Source: Ramlibacter rhizophilus (lineage in GTDB: Bacteria; Pseudomonadota; Gammaproteobacteria; Burkholderiales; Burkholderiaceae_C). From it: a stretch of 64,000 bases of DNA. Under the pieces are notes generated by a model. That model did not search any database. It was not told where the DNA came from and was given only the letters and a program-made list of their open reading frames with translations. The stretch covers positions 620,001 through 684,000 of the forward strand of contig NZ_SMLL01000003.1 of assembly GCF_004681965.1 (NCBI RefSeq), in the 5' to 3' direction. Positions 9,843 to 21,506 of the stretch are shown here, piece after piece (the first letter of the stretch is position 1; every line of letters starts with the position of its first letter). The position numbers were made by a program, and so were the translations under genes.

Positions 9843-10705
9843 TTGAACGAACAACTCGAGCGCCTGGTGCAGAAAGCCGAACGGCTCATGGCGCGCATCG
9901 AAGCCGTGCTGCCGCAGCCGCTGTCCGCGCCTGACTGGGACGCCAGCGTGGCGTTTCGCTTTCGCAAGCGCGCAAGCGGCCACGGCAGCCTGGAGCCCGT
10001 GCGGCAGGTGGCGGGCATCCGGCTGGCCGAGCTCAAGGAGATCGACGGCCAGAAGGAGCGCATCGTGCGCAACACGCTCCAGTTCGTGCAGGGCCAGCCC
10101 GCCAACAACGTGCTGCTGACCGGTGCGCGGGGCACGGGCAAGTCCTCGCTGATCAAGGCCTGCCTGAACGAGTACAGCGGCCGCGGCCTGCGCCTGATCG
10201 AGGTGGACAAGGCCGACCTGGTGGACCTGCCCGACATCGTCGACGTCGTTGCCGACCGGCCCGAGAAGTTCATCGTCTTCTGCGACGACCTGAGCTTCGA
10301 GGAAGGCGAGGCCGGCTACAAGGCCCTCAAGTCCATGCTCGACGGCTCGGTCGCGGCGGCCTCGGACAACGTTCTGATCTATGCGACCAGCAACCGCCGC
10401 CACCTGCTGCCCGAGTACATGAAGGAGAACCTCAGCTACACGCACACCGAGGACGGCGAGGTGCATCCCGGCGAGGTGGTGGAGGAGAAGATCTCGCTGT
10501 CCGAGCGCTTCGGCCTCTGGGTCAGCTTCTATCCCTTCAGCCAGGACGAGTACCTGGCCATCGTGCGGCAGTGGCTCTCGTCCTTCGGCATCGGCGCCGA
10601 GCGCATCGAGGCGGCCCGGCCGGAGGCCCTGGTCTGGGCGCTGGAGCGCGGTTCCCGTTCGGGTCGGGTGGCCTACCAGTTCGCCCGCGACTTCGCCGGC
10701 CGGCA

Positions 10706-10709
<4 letters not shown>
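9843..10709 (+). CDS. DUF815-type P-loop ATPase
   Basis: An AAA-like ATPase of 288 residues with Walker A GARGTGKSSL near 96-105, Walker B-like IVFCDDLSFEE and sensor-like YATSNRRHL. This matches the DUF815 family (often annotated only as ATP-binding protein), whose role is unknown. The TTG at 9843 was chosen because AAGGAA lies nine bases upstream and the first residues (NEQLERLVQKAERL) form a helix that fits the family; a later ATG at about 9888 is possible. It sits between argJ and a mutT-like gene whose GTG overlaps its stop, an arrangement common in Burkholderiales. Confidence 0.85.
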
Positions 10710-11173
<464 letters not shown>

Positions 11174-11183
11174 CGCGACAAAG

Positions 11184-11411
11184 CTACTGCAGGTGGGCGT
11201 CGCCGAAGGGCTGGTCGTCCGGCGGCGATTCGGTTTCGACGCGGAAGCTCTCGCTGGCCCAGGCGCCCAGGTCCAGGTTCTTGCAACGCTCGCTGCAGAA
11301 GGGACGGTAAGGGTTGGACGTGGCGTAGAGGCTCTCGCCCTTGCACTGCGGGCAGGTGACGATGCGGGGCTTGCTGGCGGCCGGGCCGCCCTCGGGCTTG
11401 CTGCTGCTCAT
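11184..11411 (-). CDS. yacG: DNA gyrase inhibitor / zinc-binding protein YacG
   Basis: A 75-residue protein with a four-Cys zinc site: CPQC near residue 20 and CSERC near residue 40 with the family's [19 protein letters not shown]. The E. coli homologue binds zinc and inhibits gyrase. Its position after coaE and zapD on the same strand is the conserved proteobacterial order. The C-terminal tail is acidic and disordered, as usual. Confidence 0.93.
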   Translation of the reverse strand: MSSSKPEGGPAASKPRIVTCPQCKGESLYATSNPYRPFCSERCKNLDLGAWASESFRVETESPPDDQPFGDAHLQ

Positions 11412-11424
11412 GCCGGCTTGGAGG

Positions 11425-12180
11425 TCAGGCGCAGAGCGTGAGTTCGAAGGGAACGCTCTCGGTGCTGGGGTGCAGGCGCTCGGCCGGTTCGTGCTTCATC
11501 AGGCGTACAGAGACCATGAGCCGGTTGCCGCTGATCTCGGGCACGAGGTGGAGCTCCGGGTCGATGCGAAGGCGCAGCAGCTGGAAGGTGCGGCCCTGCG
11601 GCAGGGTCTGCTGGAGCTGGCCGTTGCTGGCCATGACCTTCTGCGGCACGCCCGAGTCGCGCAGCAGCCTGAGCAGCACGTGCAGCGACTCGGCCAGGGG
11701 CCCCAGCACGCTGGACCAGCGGGCGAGGTCGGCCTGGCGCTGGCCGGGCTCGAGCTGCTGCCAGGCGTAGTAGCCGGGCAGGTCGAACTCGCAGGTGCCG
11801 CCCGGGATGCCGATGCGGCTGCGGATGCTCATGAGCCACTCGTTGTCGGTGAGGGACTGGCCAGCCTTGCCGGGCTGCTTGTTCAAGGCCTCGAAGCACC
11901 CGTCGAGCTGTCCGATGATCTGGTCCAGCACGCCTTCGGCGATGGCGGGGTTGCCGCGGTAGCCGGCCAGCACGGACTTCTGCTTTTCCAGGTCCTTCAT
12001 GGCGTCGGACTTGAGGTCCGCGCGCGCGGCCACGTCCATGATCTCGAACAGCGTGGTGAGCGCGAAGTGATGATCGATCGGGTGCTCACGGGGCACCAGC
12101 ACGGCGAGCCGGCGGAACAGGTGTTCCAGGCGCAGGTAGGTGCGGATGCGTTCGTTGAACGGGTATTCGTAGAGGATCAT
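11425..12180 (-). CDS. zapD: Cell division protein ZapD
   Basis: An FtsZ-associated protein that bundles FtsZ protofilaments at midcell. The 251-residue protein begins [20 protein letters not shown], the strongest family signature, and has the later DLPGYYAW and RLMVSVRLM regions. It is soluble and all-alpha/beta with no signal. It lies ten bases after coaE and 13 bases before yacG, all on the minus strand, so probably one operon running on from pilB-pilC-pilD. Confidence 0.95.
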   Translation of the reverse strand: MILYEYPFNERIRTYLRLEHLFRRLAVLVPREHPIDHHFALTTLFEIMDVAARADLKSDAMKDLEKQKSVLAGYRGNPAIAEGVLDQIIGQLDGCFEALNKQPGKAGQSLTDNEWLMSIRSRIGIPGGTCEFDLPGYYAWQQLEPGQRQADLARWSSVLGPLAESLHVLLRLLRDSGVPQKVMASNGQLQQTLPQGRTFQLLRLRIDPELHLVPEISGNRLMVSVRLMKHEPAERLHPSTESVPFELTLCA

Positions 12181-12190
12181 CGGCGCGTCA

Positions 12191-12790
12191 TCATAGCCCG
12201 AAGGATTTCGCGGCCTCGTCCACGAGCGTGCGCAGCTGCGCGAGGTCGATGCCGTCGTTGAAGATGACCAGGTCCGCGGCTGCCAGCCGCAGCGCGCGCG
12301 GCGCCTGCGCGGCGATGATGGCCTCCACCTGGGCCTCGCTCAGTCCGCTGCGGGCCTTGACGCGCTCGACCTGCGTGTGGGCACCGCAATCGACCACCAG
12401 CACGCGGTCGACCTCGCGGCGCCAGCGGCCCGACTCGACCAGCAGCGGGATGTCGAAGACCAGGCAGCGCCGGCCTTCGGAGCGCGCCTCGTCGACGTCG
12501 CGCTGGATGCCCTGGCCCACCAGCGGGTGGATGATGGCTTCGAGTCGTGCGCGTGCGTCCCGGTGCGTGTAGGCGTGCTCGCGCATGCGGGCGCGGTCGA
12601 GGCCGCCGTCGGGCGCGATGAACGCGTCGCCGAAGGCCTGGCGGATCGGTTCGATGGCGGCGCCCCCGGGCGCCGTCACCCGGCGGGAGTGCGCGTCCGC
12701 ATCGATGGCGGCGGCGCCGCGCTCGACCAGCATGGCCAGCACGGTGCTCTTGCCGCTGCCGATCCCCCCGGTGAGCCCGATGCGCAGCAT
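12191..12790 (-). CDS. coaE: Dephospho-CoA kinase
   Basis: Final step of coenzyme A synthesis: phosphorylates the 3'-hydroxyl of dephospho-CoA with ATP. The 199-residue protein opens with the P-loop MLRIGLTGGIGSGKST and has DADAHSRRVT, then FDIPLLVESGR, and the VVDC region, all in family order. The ATG at 12790 starts the protein right at the P-loop; frame open further upstream lies antisense-free but overlaps pilD in another frame and is not coding. It lies 17 bases after pilD. Confidence 0.96.
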   Translation of the reverse strand: MLRIGLTGGIGSGKSTVLAMLVERGAAAIDADAHSRRVTAPGGAAIEPIRQAFGDAFIAPDGGLDRARMREHAYTHRDARARLEAIIHPLVGQGIQRDVDEARSEGRRCLVFDIPLLVESGRWRREVDRVLVVDCGAHTQVERVKARSGLSEAQVEAIIAAQAPRALRLAAADLVIFNDGIDLAQLRTLVDEAAKSFGL

Positions 12791-12807
12791 GCCGGCAGCC
12801 TCCGCTC

Positions 12808-13647
12808 TCAGAGCCCCACGATGCGCAGCATGGCCTCGGGCCCGGCCACCATGGCCGTGAGGCCGGCCAGTGCGAGGAAGGGGCCGAAAGGCACGTAGCC
12901 GCCCTCGCGCAGCGAGCTGCGCAGCTTCATGCCGATGCCGATCACCGCCCCGATCACCGAGGCCATGAGGATGATGGGCACCAGGGCCTGCCAGCCGAAC
13001 CACGCGCCCAGGGCCGCGAAGAGCTTGAAGTCGCCGAAGCCCATCCCTTCCTTGCCGGTCAGGAGCTTGAAGCCGTGATAGACCAGCCACAGCGAGAGGT
13101 AGCCTGCCACGGCGCCCCAGAGCGCATCGGGCAGGCCGACCGCGCTCCAGCCGAGCGCAGCGGCGATGAGGCCCGCCCAGAGCAGCGGCAGGGTGATGTC
13201 GTCCGGCAGCAGGGTCGTGTCCCAGTCGATCAGCGCCAGGGCCAGCAGGGCCGCCGCGAAGAGACACCAGGCCGCCGCCACCGGCGTGAGGCCCCAGCGC
13301 CAGCCCACGTAGGCGAACAGGGCGGCGGTGGCGAGCTCGACGGCTGGATAGCGCAGGCCGATGGCGGCGTTGCAGGATGCGCAGCGACCGCGCAGGGCCA
13401 GGTAGCTGGCCACCGGAATGTTTTCCCACCAGCGTATCCGGTGACCGCAGTGGGGGCAGGCCGAGCGTGGCCGCATGAGGTCGTAGGGGGGCTGCTCGGG
13501 AAGGGGGGTGCCGGCCAGCTCGGCGCACTCGGCGGCCCACTGCCGCTCCATCATCCTGGGCAGGCGATGGATGACCACGTTGAGGAAACTGCCGACCAGC
13601 AGCCCCAGAAGCCCGAGCAGCAGGGCGTCCATGACCGCGATCGACAT
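12808..13647 (-). CDS. pilD: Type IV prepilin peptidase / N-methyltransferase PilD
   Basis: An inner-membrane aspartyl protease that cleaves the leader of prepilins (such as PilE, FimT and PilV-X of this window) and methylates the new N-terminus. The 279-residue protein has the two zinc-type CXXC pairs (CPHCGH near 70 and CASC near 100), then hydrophobic helices with the two catalytic aspartates in LIDWDTTLLPDD and GFGDFKL. The start shares one base with the pilC stop (TGATG), so translation is coupled. Confidence 0.96.
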   Translation of the reverse strand: MSIAVMDALLLGLLGLLVGSFLNVVIHRLPRMMERQWAAECAELAGTPLPEQPPYDLMRPRSACPHCGHRIRWWENIPVASYLALRGRCASCNAAIGLRYPAVELATAALFAYVGWRWGLTPVAAAWCLFAAALLALALIDWDTTLLPDDITLPLLWAGLIAAALGWSAVGLPDALWGAVAGYLSLWLVYHGFKLLTGKEGMGFGDFKLFAALGAWFGWQALVPIILMASVIGAVIGIGMKLRSSLREGGYVPFGPFLALAGLTAMVAGPEAMLRIVGL

Positions 13648-14864
13648 CAGACCACGGCGCCCAGCTTGAAGATGGGGAGGTACATGGACACGACGATGCC
13701 ACCGATGATGGTGCCGAGGAACACGATGATGATCGGCTCCATCAGGCTGGACAGCCCGCCCACCATGTCGTCCACCTCGGCCTCGTAGAAGTCGGCGGCC
13801 TTGGACAGCATGTGGTCCAGCGAGCCGGACTCTTCGCCGATGGCGGACATCTGCAGCACCATGGACGGGAAGACGCCCGCACCGGTCATGGCCGTGGTGA
13901 GGCTGGTACCGGTGGAGACTTCCTGCTGGATGCGCTCGGTGGCCTTCTCGTACACCGAATTGCCCGAGGCGCCGCCCACGGAGTCCAGCGCCTCGACCAG
14001 CGGGACGCCGGCGGCGAACATGGTCGAGAGCGTGCGGGTCCAGCGGGCGACCGTGGACTTGTAGACCAGGTCGCCGAAGATGGGCAGGCGCAGCATGACG
14101 CGGTCCATGAAGTGCTGGACCTTCTCGCTGCGCTTCCAGGATTCCATGAAGAAGTACAGGCCGCCGCCGATGCCGCCGAAGATGGCCCACCAGTAGGCGA
14201 CGAAGAACTCGCTCAGGCCGATGACGAAGAGGGTGGGGGCGGGCAGGTCGGCGCCGAAGGAGGTGAACACTTCCTTGAAGGCCGGGATGACGAAGATCAT
14301 GATCACCGACACCACGATGAAGGCCACGGCCACCACCGCAATGGGGTACATGAGCGCGGTCTTGATCTTGCTTTTGACCGCCTCGGTCTTTTCCATGTAG
14401 ACGGCCAGCCGGTCAAGCAGTGACTCCAGGATACCGGCCGCCTCGCCCGCCTCGACCAGGTTGCAGTAGAGGCTGTTGAAGTGGTTGGGGAACTTGCGGA
14501 AGGCCGCCGACAGCGAGGTGCCGGTCTCCACGTCACCGCGGATCTCGGCCAGCATGCGGGTGACGCTGCCGTTGGGGTTGCCGCGGCCGACGATGTCGAA
14601 GGCCTGCAGCAGCGGAACGCCCGCCTTCATCATGGTGGCGAGCTGGCGCGTGAAGACGGCGATGTCCTTGGGCCTGATCCGCTGGCCACGGCGCATGCGG
14701 CGCTTGCGGATCTTCGTGGGCGTGACGCCCTGGCGGCGCAGGAAGGCCTGAACCTGGTTCTCGCCGCCCGCGCGGGACTCCCCCCGCACGGCCTTGCCGT
14801 TGCGGTCCTTGCCCTCCCACTCGAAGACGAACTCGGTGACCTTGCTTGCTGTTGCCGTCGCCAT
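13647..14864 (-). CDS. pilC: Type IV pilus inner-membrane platform protein PilC
   Basis: The platform on which PilB and PilT act to assemble or retract the pilus. The 405-residue length and the duplicated T2SSF domains are typical: FTRQLATMMKAGVPLLQAF (about 72-90) and the second copy WTRTLSTMFAAGVPLVEAL, with three membrane segments. It lies between pilB (33-base gap) and pilD (1-base overlap). Confidence 0.97.
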   Translation of the reverse strand: MATATASKVTEFVFEWEGKDRNGKAVRGESRAGGENQVQAFLRRQGVTPTKIRKRRMRRGQRIRPKDIAVFTRQLATMMKAGVPLLQAFDIVGRGNPNGSVTRMLAEIRGDVETGTSLSAAFRKFPNHFNSLYCNLVEAGEAAGILESLLDRLAVYMEKTEAVKSKIKTALMYPIAVVAVAFIVVSVIMIFVIPAFKEVFTSFGADLPAPTLFVIGLSEFFVAYWWAIFGGIGGGLYFFMESWKRSEKVQHFMDRVMLRLPIFGDLVYKSTVARWTRTLSTMFAAGVPLVEALDSVGGASGNSVYEKATERIQQEVSTGTSLTTAMTGAGVFPSMVLQMSAIGEESGSLDHMLSKAADFYEAEVDDMVGGLSSLMEPIIIVFLGTIIGGIVVSMYLPIFKLGAVV

Positions 14865-14897
14865 CCCGGGCTACTCCTCTGGCTTGACGCCTTTGTG

Positions 14898-16637
14898 CTA
14901 GATGTTGGTGCAGTTGATCACTTCCTCGAGGGAAGTGACGCCCAGTTTGACTTTGTGCAGTCCCGACTGCCGCAGCGAGCGCACGCCTTCGCGCTGCGCC
15001 TGCTCGGCGATTTCCAGCGAGGTGCCGTCGCGCAGGATGATGCGCTGGATGTCCTCGCTCACGGGCATGACCTGGTAGATGCCGACCCGGCCCTTGTAGC
15101 CGTTGTTGCAGGCGTTGCAGCCGACCGCGCGGTAGGGCATCCAGCTGCCGTCGAGTTCTTCTTCCCGGTAGCCGGCCTCGAGCAGGGCCTCGGGCGGAAC
15201 GTCCACCGGGACCTTGCAGGCCGGGCACAGGCGCCGGGCCAGGCGCTGCGCGGAGATGAGGACGACGCTGGAGGCGATGTTGAACGGCGCCACGCCCATG
15301 TTGCGCAGGCGCACCAGCGTGCTGGGGGCGTCGTTGGTGTGCAGCGTGGACATGACCATGTGGCCGGTCTGCGCCGCCTTGATGGCGATGTCCGCGGTTT
15401 CGAGGTCACGGATTTCGCCGACCATGATCACGTCCGGGTCCTGGCGCAGGAAGGCGCGCAGCGCGGTGGCGAAGGTCAGGCCGGCCTTGTCGTTCACGTT
15501 GACCTGGTTGACCCCGGGCAGGTTGATTTCCGCCGGGTCTTCGGCCGTGGAGATGTTCACGCCCGGCTGGTTCAGCAGGTTCAGGCAGGTGTAGAGCGAC
15601 ACGGTCTTGCCCGAGCCCGTGGGACCGGTGACCAGGACCATGCCGTAGGGACGCTTGATCGCGTCGAGAAGGCGCGCCTTCTCCTCGGGTTCGTAGCCGA
15701 GCGCGTCGATGCCCAGCTTGGCGCTGCTCGGGTCCAGGATACGGACGACCACCTTTTCGCCGAAGAGCGTGGGCAGCGTGCTCACGCGGAAGTCGATCAC
15801 GCGGTCGACGCCGATCTTGAGCTTCATGCGGCCGTCCTGCGGGACCCGCTTCTCGGCGATGTCCATGCGCGAGATGACCTTGATGCGCGAGGCGAGCTTC
15901 TCCTTGATGGCCACCGGCGGCGAGGCGATGTCGCGCAGCTCGCCGTCGATGCGAAAGCGCACGCGATAGTGGTGCTCGTAGGGCTCGAAGTGCAGGTCCG
16001 ACGCGCGCATGTTGATCGCGTCCATCAGCATCTTGTGCAGGAACTTGACGACCGGCGCGTCGTCGACTTCGGAGGTGCCCTTGGCTTCTTCTTCGCCGGC
16101 GCCGGTGTCGAGCGACGCTTCGTCGAACTGGAAATCCTCGCCGATAAGGCTGTCCATGGCCTCGGTGGCCGTGGTCGCCTGCGCCTCGACCATGCGCGAG
16201 AGCTTGTCGTATTCGGCGATGACCCAGTCCACGCCCATCTGGGTCGCGAACTTGATCTTCTCGGCCGCCTGCGGGTCCGCCGGATCGGCGGTGGCCACGG
16301 TCAGGCGGTTGCTGCGCTTGGCCAGGACCACCACGCGATAGTCCTGGCAGATCTTGGTGTCCAGCAGGCTCTTGGGCAGCCGCTGCACGTCCACCGCATC
16401 GAGGTCCAGCAGCGGCGCGCCGAACGCGGTGGACATGATGTGAGCCAGGTCGAACGCCGAGACGGCGCCCGAGCCGGTGAGTTCGGCGATGAAGGTCGTG
16501 CGGTGCGCCTGCGCCTTGCGGTACAGGTCTTCGGCGGCCTTCTGATTCAGCTTGCCGGCCGCGATGAGGGCACGCGCGAGTCCGGGCAGGGCGACGGTGG
16601 CGGCGGGGTCGGCAGTGGAAGTTTCTACGGCAGCCAT
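14898..16637 (-). CDS. pilB: Type IV pilus assembly ATPase PilB
   Basis: The cytoplasmic hexameric motor for pilus extension. The 579-residue protein has an N-terminal MshEN/GSPII_E domain, then Walker A GPTGSGKT, the Asp box, Walker B VGEIRDLET, the His box HTNDAPSTLVRL and a four-Cys zinc site (CPAC and CNAC) near the C-terminus. I chose the ATG at 16637 (AAVETSTADPAAT); the frame is open to 16745, with other ATGs, but that part is not conserved. No clear promoter or strong ribosome-binding site is visible upstream. Confidence 0.95.
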   Translation of the reverse strand: MAAVETSTADPAATVALPGLARALIAAGKLNQKAAEDLYRKAQAHRTTFIAELTGSGAVSAFDLAHIMSTAFGAPLLDLDAVDVQRLPKSLLDTKICQDYRVVVLAKRSNRLTVATADPADPQAAEKIKFATQMGVDWVIAEYDKLSRMVEAQATTATEAMDSLIGEDFQFDEASLDTGAGEEEAKGTSEVDDAPVVKFLHKMLMDAINMRASDLHFEPYEHHYRVRFRIDGELRDIASPPVAIKEKLASRIKVISRMDIAEKRVPQDGRMKLKIGVDRVIDFRVSTLPTLFGEKVVVRILDPSSAKLGIDALGYEPEEKARLLDAIKRPYGMVLVTGPTGSGKTVSLYTCLNLLNQPGVNISTAEDPAEINLPGVNQVNVNDKAGLTFATALRAFLRQDPDVIMVGEIRDLETADIAIKAAQTGHMVMSTLHTNDAPSTLVRLRNMGVAPFNIASSVVLISAQRLARRLCPACKVPVDVPPEALLEAGYREEELDGSWMPYRAVGCNACNNGYKGRVGIYQVMPVSEDIQRIILRDGTSLEIAEQAQREGVRSLRQSGLHKVKLGVTSLEEVINCTNI

Positions 16638-16778
16638 CGGCAGGACACTGCACGCAGGAGCGTGCATGACCAGTTGTAAGAGTGATTGCCGATCATCGCC
16701 TAAAGGCTCGGCGGTGTAAATCGAGCGCCCGGCGAGGGGCGTCACGAGTTGGTTGGAACCGACGAACAGCGGAAAAAC

Positions 16779-16855
16779 TGGTCGGGGTGAGAGGATTCGA
16801 ACCTCCGGCCTCTACGTCCCGAACGTAGCGCTCTACCAGGCTAAGCTACACCCCG
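16779..16855 (-). tRNA. tRNA-Pro, anticodon CGG
   Basis: A 77-base cloverleaf with acceptor stem CGGGGTG/CACCCCG, anticodon stem CTACG/CGTAG around loop TTCGGGA (anticodon CGG, reads CCG), T-loop TTCGAAT and an encoded CCA end. It lies between ispB and pilB on the same strand as both. No separate promoter is obvious in the 46 bases after ispB, so processing from an ispB transcript is possible. Confidence 0.96.
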
Positions 16856-16901
16856 ATGTTGGACTCGCTGCGGGCGTTCGACTGTGCGTCCCTTTCGGGC
16901 C

Positions 16902-17882
16902 TCAGTGACGCCGCGCGAGCAACGAAGACGCCAATTGTAGCAAACCCTCGCTGTACTCATTTCGCGGCAGCAGCGACACGCAATCCATCGCGCGCCGGGC
17001 CTCCTGCGCCGCGGCCTCGCGGGCCACGTCCAGCGCGCCGGTCTTGCGCACGATGTCCACGATGGCGTCGAGTTCGTCCTGCGAGCCTTCTTCGATGGCG
17101 CGGCGGATCAGGTCGCGCTCGGAAGGGCTTGCGCGGTGCATGGCGGCGATGAGAGGCAGGGTGGCCTTGCCTTCGCGCAGGTCGTCGCCGAGGTTCTTGC
17201 CCATTTCGGCGGCGTCGCCGTCGTAGTCGAGCACGTCGTCGATCACCTGGAAGGCCGTGCCCAGGGCCTGGCCATAGTCGGCGCAGGCCTGCTCCACGTC
17301 CGGGGGGCTGCCCGCGAGGATCGCGGCGAGGCGGGTGCTGGCTTCGAACAGCTTGGCCGTCTTGGAGCGGATCACGCGCAGGTAGGACGCTTCGTCCAGC
17401 GATGCGTCATGCATGTTCATCAGCTGCAGCACCTCGCCCTCGGCGATCACGTTGGTGGCTTCGGCCAGGATCTCCATCACCCGCATGTCGCGGGCGTCCA
17501 GCATCATCTGGAAGGCGCGCGAGTAGAGGAAGTCGCCCACCAGAACACTGGCGGGATTGCCGAAGTGGTGGTTGGCGGTCGGGCGGCCGCGCCGCAGGGT
17601 GGACTCGTCCACGACGTCGTCGTGCAGCAGCGTGGCCGTGTGGATGAATTCGACCACCGCCGCCAGGTTGAAGCGCTGCGCGCTGCGCACCTCCAGGGCG
17701 CCGGAGACCAGCAGCAGCAGCGCGGGCCGCAGGCGCTTGCCGCCGGCCGAGATGATGTAGCTGCACACCTGGGCCACCAGGGGCACGCCGGAGTCCAGGC
17801 GGGCGGCGATCACCGCATCCACCTCGCGCATGTCGTCGGCGATCAGGGCGAGGGCGGAGGCGGTGCTGGAGGCGGAATTCAA
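16902..17882 (-). CDS. ispB: Octaprenyl diphosphate synthase (polyprenyl synthetase)
   Basis: Builds the long prenyl tail of ubiquinone by adding isopentenyl units to an allylic diphosphate. The 326-residue protein has [12 protein letters not shown], the first Asp-rich motif LLHDDVVDE and the second [10 protein letters not shown]. No ATG fits the N-terminus; the TTG at 17882 gives [17 protein letters not shown] and is the only start in reach. A TATAAT lies 28 bases upstream. It is divergent from rplU, the conserved betaproteobacterial order. Chain length is inferred from context, not proven. Confidence 0.93.
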   Translation of the reverse strand: MNSASSTASALALIADDMREVDAVIAARLDSGVPLVAQVCSYIISAGGKRLRPALLLLVSGALEVRSAQRFNLAAVVEFIHTATLLHDDVVDESTLRRGRPTANHHFGNPASVLVGDFLYSRAFQMMLDARDMRVMEILAEATNVIAEGEVLQLMNMHDASLDEASYLRVIRSKTAKLFEASTRLAAILAGSPPDVEQACADYGQALGTAFQVIDDVLDYDGDAAEMGKNLGDDLREGKATLPLIAAMHRASPSERDLIRRAIEEGSQDELDAIVDIVRKTGALDVAREAAAQEARRAMDCVSLLPRNEYSEGLLQLASSLLARRH

Positions 17883-17909
17883 GGTCGAGGGCCGGGAAAA
17901 GGTCGCGGG

Positions 17910-17915
17910 ATTATA
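17910..17915 (-). promoter_or_regulatory. -10 box (TATAAT) for ispB
   Basis: A perfect TATAAT on the minus strand, 27 bases before the TTG start of ispB, giving an expected leader of about 20 bases. No good -35 hexamer is visible at the usual distance. Confidence 0.5.
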
Positions 17916-17976
17916 GGGAGGGGCCCCGGGGCGCTGCGGCCTGCAGGGCTGGACGCTGGGCTGGAAAGTGCCGGCG

Positions 17977-17985
17977 TGCTATAGT
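17977..17985 (+). promoter_or_regulatory. Extended -10 promoter for rplU-rpmA
   Basis: TGCTATAGT matches the extended -10 form TGnTATAAT and has no evident -35 partner. It predicts a leader of about 50 bases before rplU, where autoregulation by L21 would act; the leader contains a short GC-rich pairing (CCGGCTGGGAG) but I cannot assign a known element. Confidence 0.5.
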
Positions 17986-18043
17986 CGCGGGCTCCCTCGG
18001 AAATCCGTCCGGCTGGGAGCATCTCTATTTCAAGAGGTCCTCA

Positions 18044-18355
18044 ATGTACGCGGTCATAAAAACCGGCGGCAAGCAGTATCGCGTTGCCTCCGGCGAAAAA
18101 ATCAAAGTAGAACAGATTGCTGCGGACGTAGGCCAGGAAATCGTCATCGATCAGGTGCTGGCCGTCGGCAACGGCAGCGAGCTCAAGGTCGGAACCCCCC
18201 TGGTGTCCGGTGCATCTGTGAAAGCCACGGTCGTGGCTCACGGCAAGCATGACAAGGTGCGCATCTTCAAGATGCGTCGTCGCAAGCACTATCAGAAGCG
18301 CCAGGGGCATCGCCAGCAGTTCACCGAACTGCAGATCGGCGCCATCGCAGCCTAA
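18044..18355 (+). CDS. rplU: 50S ribosomal protein L21
   Basis: Large-subunit protein that binds 23S rRNA. The 103-residue protein begins [19 protein letters not shown] and ends with the [17 protein letters not shown] rRNA-binding region, all standard. AGAGGTCC precedes the ATG. It is followed by rpmA after 15 bases. Confidence 0.98.
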   Translation: MYAVIKTGGKQYRVASGEKIKVEQIAADVGQEIVIDQVLAVGNGSELKVGTPLVSGASVKATVVAHGKHDKVRIFKMRRRKHYQKRQGHRQQFTELQIGAIAA

Positions 18356-18370
18356 GCAAGGAGTACTGAC

Positions 18371-18628
18371 ATGGCACAGAAAAAAGGCGGCGGCTCCACG
18401 CGCAACGGGCGGGATTCCAAGCCCAAGATGCTCGGCGTGAAGGCCTTCGGCGGCGAGCTCATCAGCGCCGGCTCCATCATCGTGCGCCAGCGCGGCACGC
18501 GCTTCCACGCCGGCACCAACGTCGGCATGGGCAAGGACCACACCCTGTTCGCGCTGGTGGACGGCCACGTGAGCTTCGCCGTCAAGGGCGAACTGAACAA
18601 GCACACCGTGAACGTCACGCCCGCCTGA
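18371..18628 (+). CDS. rpmA: 50S ribosomal protein L27
   Basis: A protein of the peptidyl-transferase region. It has 85 residues with the normal [16 protein letters not shown] start (no cleaved extension as in Firmicutes) and [21 protein letters not shown] lies upstream. A strong terminator follows 19 bases after the stop. Confidence 0.98.
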   Translation: MAQKKGGGSTRNGRDSKPKMLGVKAFGGELISAGSIIVRQRGTRFHAGTNVGMGKDHTLFALVDGHVSFAVKGELNKHTVNVTPA

Positions 18629-18647
18629 ACCTCAGGCCCGCTGGAAG

Positions 18648-18679
18648 AAAGCCCTGCGTTCCTGCGCAGGGCTTTTTTC
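18648..18679 (+). terminator. Rho-independent terminator after rpmA
   Basis: An 11-bp stem (AAAGCCCTGCG pairing with CGCAGGGCTTT, six-base loop) runs into a six-T tract. It separates rplU-rpmA from obgE, which then needs its own promoter. Confidence 0.85.
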
Positions 18680-18692
18680 TTGGGGCCCTCCC

Positions 18693-19781
<1,089 letters not shown>

Positions 19782-19814
19782 CGCGCTCGCCCCGTGCGCA
19801 GCGCCAACGAACGC

Positions 19815-20969
19815 ATGACAGAAGAACACAGCTCCTCCAGTTCCACGCAGACGGCGGCCGTTCTCCGGGCGGCGCGCCGCATCGTGGTCAAGGTCGGATC
19901 GAGCCTGGTCACGAACGAAGGCCGCGGCCTGGACGAAGCGGCCATCCGCGAGTGGTCGCGCCAGCTCGCGGTCCTCGCGCAGGGCGGACGCGAGCTCATC
20001 ATGGTGTCCAGCGGCGCCATCGCCGAGGGCATGAAGCGACTGGGCTGGCGCAGCCGTCCGCACGAGCTGCACGAGCTGCAGGCCGCCGCCGCGGTGGGGC
20101 AGATGGGCCTGGCCCAGATGTACGAGACCAAGCTGCGCGAGCACGGCCTGGGCTCGGCCCAGGTGCTGCTCACGCACGCCGACCTGGCCGACCGCGAGCG
20201 CTACCTCAACGCCCGTTCGACGCTGCTGACGCTGCTGCGCCTGAAGATCGTTCCGGTCATCAACGAAAACGACACGGTCGTCAACGACGAGATCAAGTTC
20301 GGCGACAACGACACGCTGGGCGCGCTGGTGGCCAACCTGGTCGAGGCCGACGTGCTGGTGATCCTCACGGACCAGAAGGGTCTCTACACGGCCGATCCGC
20401 GCAAGGACCCCCAAGCCCGCTTCGTGCACGAAGCGCGCGCCGGTGATCCGGCGCTGGAGGCCATGGCCGGGGGCGCGGGTTCCAGCATCGGCAAGGGCGG
20501 GATGATCACCAAGGTGCTCGCGGCCGGCCGTGCCGCGCGCTCCGGCGCCTCCACCGTGATCGCCTGGGGTCGCGAGCCCGATGCGCTGCTGCGCCTCTTC
20601 GCGGGGGAGGTGGTCGGCACGGTGCTGGTTGCCCCCACGCAGAAAAGCCAGGCCCGCAAGCGCTGGATCGCGGACCACCTGCAGTTGCGGGGTGCCGTCA
20701 CGATCGATGACGGCGCCGCCCTGCGACTGCGAGAGGACGGCAAGAGCCTGCTGCCGATCGGCATGGTGACCGTCGAGGGCGAGTTCTCGCGCGGCGACGT
20801 GATCGCCATCCGTGATTCGCAGGGCCGGGAGATCGGCCGCGGCCTGGCCAACTACGCAAGCGCCGAGGCGCGGCTCCTGTGCCGCAAGCCCTCGGCGGAG
20901 ATCGAGAAGCTGCTCGGCTACATGGCCGAGCCGGAGATGATCGACCGCACCAACCTGGTGGTGGTCTGA
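19815..20969 (+). CDS. proB: Glutamate 5-kinase (with PUA domain)
   Basis: First step of proline synthesis: phosphorylates glutamate on the gamma carboxyl. The 384-residue form has the kinase domain ([34 protein letters not shown]) and a C-terminal PUA domain with GAAL and [11 protein letters not shown]. The ATG at 19815 is used; a GTG seven codons earlier (19794) is equally open. Neither has a clear ribosome-binding site. The gene follows obgE by 33 bases. Confidence 0.95.
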   Translation: MTEEHSSSSSTQTAAVLRAARRIVVKVGSSLVTNEGRGLDEAAIREWSRQLAVLAQGGRELIMVSSGAIAEGMKRLGWRSRPHELHELQAAAAVGQMGLAQMYETKLREHGLGSAQVLLTHADLADRERYLNARSTLLTLLRLKIVPVINENDTVVNDEIKFGDNDTLGALVANLVEADVLVILTDQKGLYTADPRKDPQARFVHEARAGDPALEAMAGGAGSSIGKGGMITKVLAAGRAARSGASTVIAWGREPDALLRLFAGEVVGTVLVAPTQKSQARKRWIADHLQLRGAVTIDDGAALRLREDGKSLLPIGMVTVEGEFSRGDVIAIRDSQGREIGRGLANYASAEARLLCRKPSAEIEKLLGYMAEPEMIDRTNLVVV

Positions 20970-20993
20970 GGGCGGCGCGGGGGGCGCCGCGCT

Positions 20994-21506
20994 TCAGCGG
21001 AGCTCGATCCGGAAGCGCTCGTCCACCGGCGCGGCCAGGTCGCGCAGCACGCGCTCGGCGCTGGTGTTGGTTCCCCGACCGATGCAGGCGCCGCTGCGCG
21101 CGATGGCCAGGCTGTGGCGGTGGCCGGCGTTGTCGTGCAGCGATTCCCAGGGTGCGTCCCTCGTCGGGGTCCAGCCGGCGCCGGGCGTGTGGCGTGCGTA
21201 GACCTTGACCTTGCCCTCGTCGCAGCGAATACCTTCGTAAAGCGCGTTGAGCGCGCCGGAGGCGCTGGTGGCGACGACCACGTAGCGGACCACGCGGTCC
21301 GGGCCGATCGACACCGAATCCGGCTGCACGCCGAAACGAAGCGTGGAGCGCGGCAGCTCCACCGGCACGAGGCCTTTCAGCCGGAGGGCTGGGGGCTCGG
21401 GCGCGGCGCCCTCTTGCCAGGGCTCCTGCGCCAGCAGAGGACTGGCGCACCCAGCCATGAGGGCGGCGCCCGCCCACGCCAGCAGGCCGTGGCGACGCAC
21501 GCTCAC
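20994..21506 (-). CDS. CNP1-like family putative lipoprotein
   Basis: A 170-residue exported protein similar to the CNP1-like family (named from a Neisseria protein of unknown function). It has a signal with a lipobox-like LMAGC, then the family's [35 protein letters not shown] and [13 protein letters not shown] segments, so it probably sits in the periplasm or on the inner face of the outer membrane. The GTG start overlaps the rppH stop (GTGA). The role is unknown. Confidence 0.82.
   Translation of the reverse strand: MSVRRHGLLAWAGAALMAGCASPLLAQEPWQEGAAPEPPALRLKGLVPVELPRSTLRFGVQPDSVSIGPDRVVRYVVVATSASGALNALYEGIRCDEGKVKVYARHTPGAGWTPTRDAPWESLHDNAGHRHSLAIARSGACIGRGTNTSAERVLRDLAAPVDERFRIELR

Noticed and set aside
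20972..20990. GC-rich hairpin between proB and the CNP1-like gene as a terminator
   Set aside because: A seven-pair GCGGCGC/GCGCCGC stem without a T tract; plausible but not supported.
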